Shown here: positions 38,499-38,611 of the stretch, piece by piece
Layout: the number at the start of each line of letters is the position of its first letter
How positions within the stretch are numbered: position 1 is the stretch's first letter
Assembly (NCBI RefSeq): GCF_000747155.1
Contig: NZ_AVCK01000013.1
Span: 1 to 38,611, forward strand
Length of the DNA: 38,611 bases
DNA from: Arenimonas metalli CF5-1
GTDB lineage: Bacteria > Pseudomonadota > Gammaproteobacteria > Xanthomonadales > Xanthomonadaceae
Direction: 5' to 3'
Notes under the pieces: generated by a model
The model's database searches: none
What the model was told of the DNA's origin: nothing
Seen by the model: the letters and a program-made list of their open reading frames with translations, nothing else
Made by a program: the position numbers and the translations under genes

Positions 38499-38611
38499 GG
38501 CAAAAAGCGGTACCGGGTTCATTTTCTTTTTCAATGAGACGCGGTGAGGCGGCGCCTCACCGCGTCTCATTGAAAAAGAAAATGAACCCGGTACCGCTTT
38601 TTGCCTTACTG
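38493..38611. repeat. Family B perfect palindrome, copy 5 (59 bp arms, reaches window end)
   Basis: Left arm 38493-38551 and right arm 38553-38611 are perfect complements around one G. Arms begin CAGTAAGGCAAAAAGCGGTA, pass through CCGGGTTCATTTTCTTTTTC and AATGAGACGCG, and end GTGAGGCG. The left arm contains the last codon and stop of the lipocalin gene. The palindrome may extend beyond the last base. Confidence 0.93.

Overview
The window is a high-GC chromosomal segment that most resembles the Xanthomonadales/Lysobacteraceae (Lysobacter, Luteimonas, Stenotrophomonas and relatives). This rests on the gene neighbourhoods (gpmI-envC-ctp; lptM-dapF-DUF484-xerC; ubiE near hslVU and a DUF971 gene), several exported S9/M28/M1 peptidases, an HslV with a short pro-sequence, and abundant REP-like palindromes. 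The placement is inferred from content; nothing was searched. No rRNA, tRNA, CRISPR or phage genes were seen.

Bases 1-2600 look like accessory DNA. Small unrelated same-strand genes (RDD membrane protein, DUF2695 protein, SUFU-domain protein, exported orphan, membrane orphan) are separated in at least two and probably three places by 56-63 nt sequences built like integron attC sites, with the preceding stop codon inside the left core box. This suggests a cassette array or its relic; any integrase would lie to the left. Bases 2718-5831 hold a compact run of small plus-strand genes (GNAT, small membrane proteins, exported TonB_C-like protein, DUF3817, DUF5076, methyltransferase), several overlapping or nearly so.

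Bases 5832-9909 form the minus-strand gpmI-envC-ctp operon (glycolytic mutase, amidase activator, C-terminal processing protease). Bases 10044-13621 carry an exported VNGGI-repeat protein, an M28 lipoprotein peptidase and a ChaN/EreA-like exported protein. Bases 13623-20466 are on the minus strand: a tight operon of M1 aminopeptidase, alpha/beta hydrolase, aspartyl/asparaginyl beta-hydroxylase and sulfotransferase, then a second alpha/beta hydrolase and a DUF1993 protein. An orphan GspE/PilB-type ATPase is divergent from the M1 gene.

Bases 22401-30607 are core genome: ubiE, an ArsC-like reductase, hslV-hslU, an ECF-type sigma factor with a coupled membrane partner, DUF971, and the convergent lptM-dapF-DUF484-xerC operon, then a membrane protein. 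Bases 30973-35290 encode two exported prolyl-oligopeptidase-family enzymes. The right end has a divergent RimI-like acetyltransferase and RLAN/ATP-grasp ligase pair, a possible small membrane protein, and a Blc-type lipocalin lipoprotein.

The strongest unexplained structure is a set of palindromes. Family A (core GGGACTTCAGTCCC) is REP/BIME-like and mostly lies between genes. Family B (core AAATGAACCNGGTTCATTT or GTACCGGGTTCATTTTC) and family C (GGGGTCAGAGTAAATATTTG) form long, often perfect inverted repeats (28, 45, 59 and 30 bp arms). They sit at gene 3' ends, repeatedly touching or supplying the stop codon, and in two places they encode protein tails. Arms are perfect within a copy although copies differ from each other, which points to hairpin-templated correction or recent spread and to a role as gene-end terminators.
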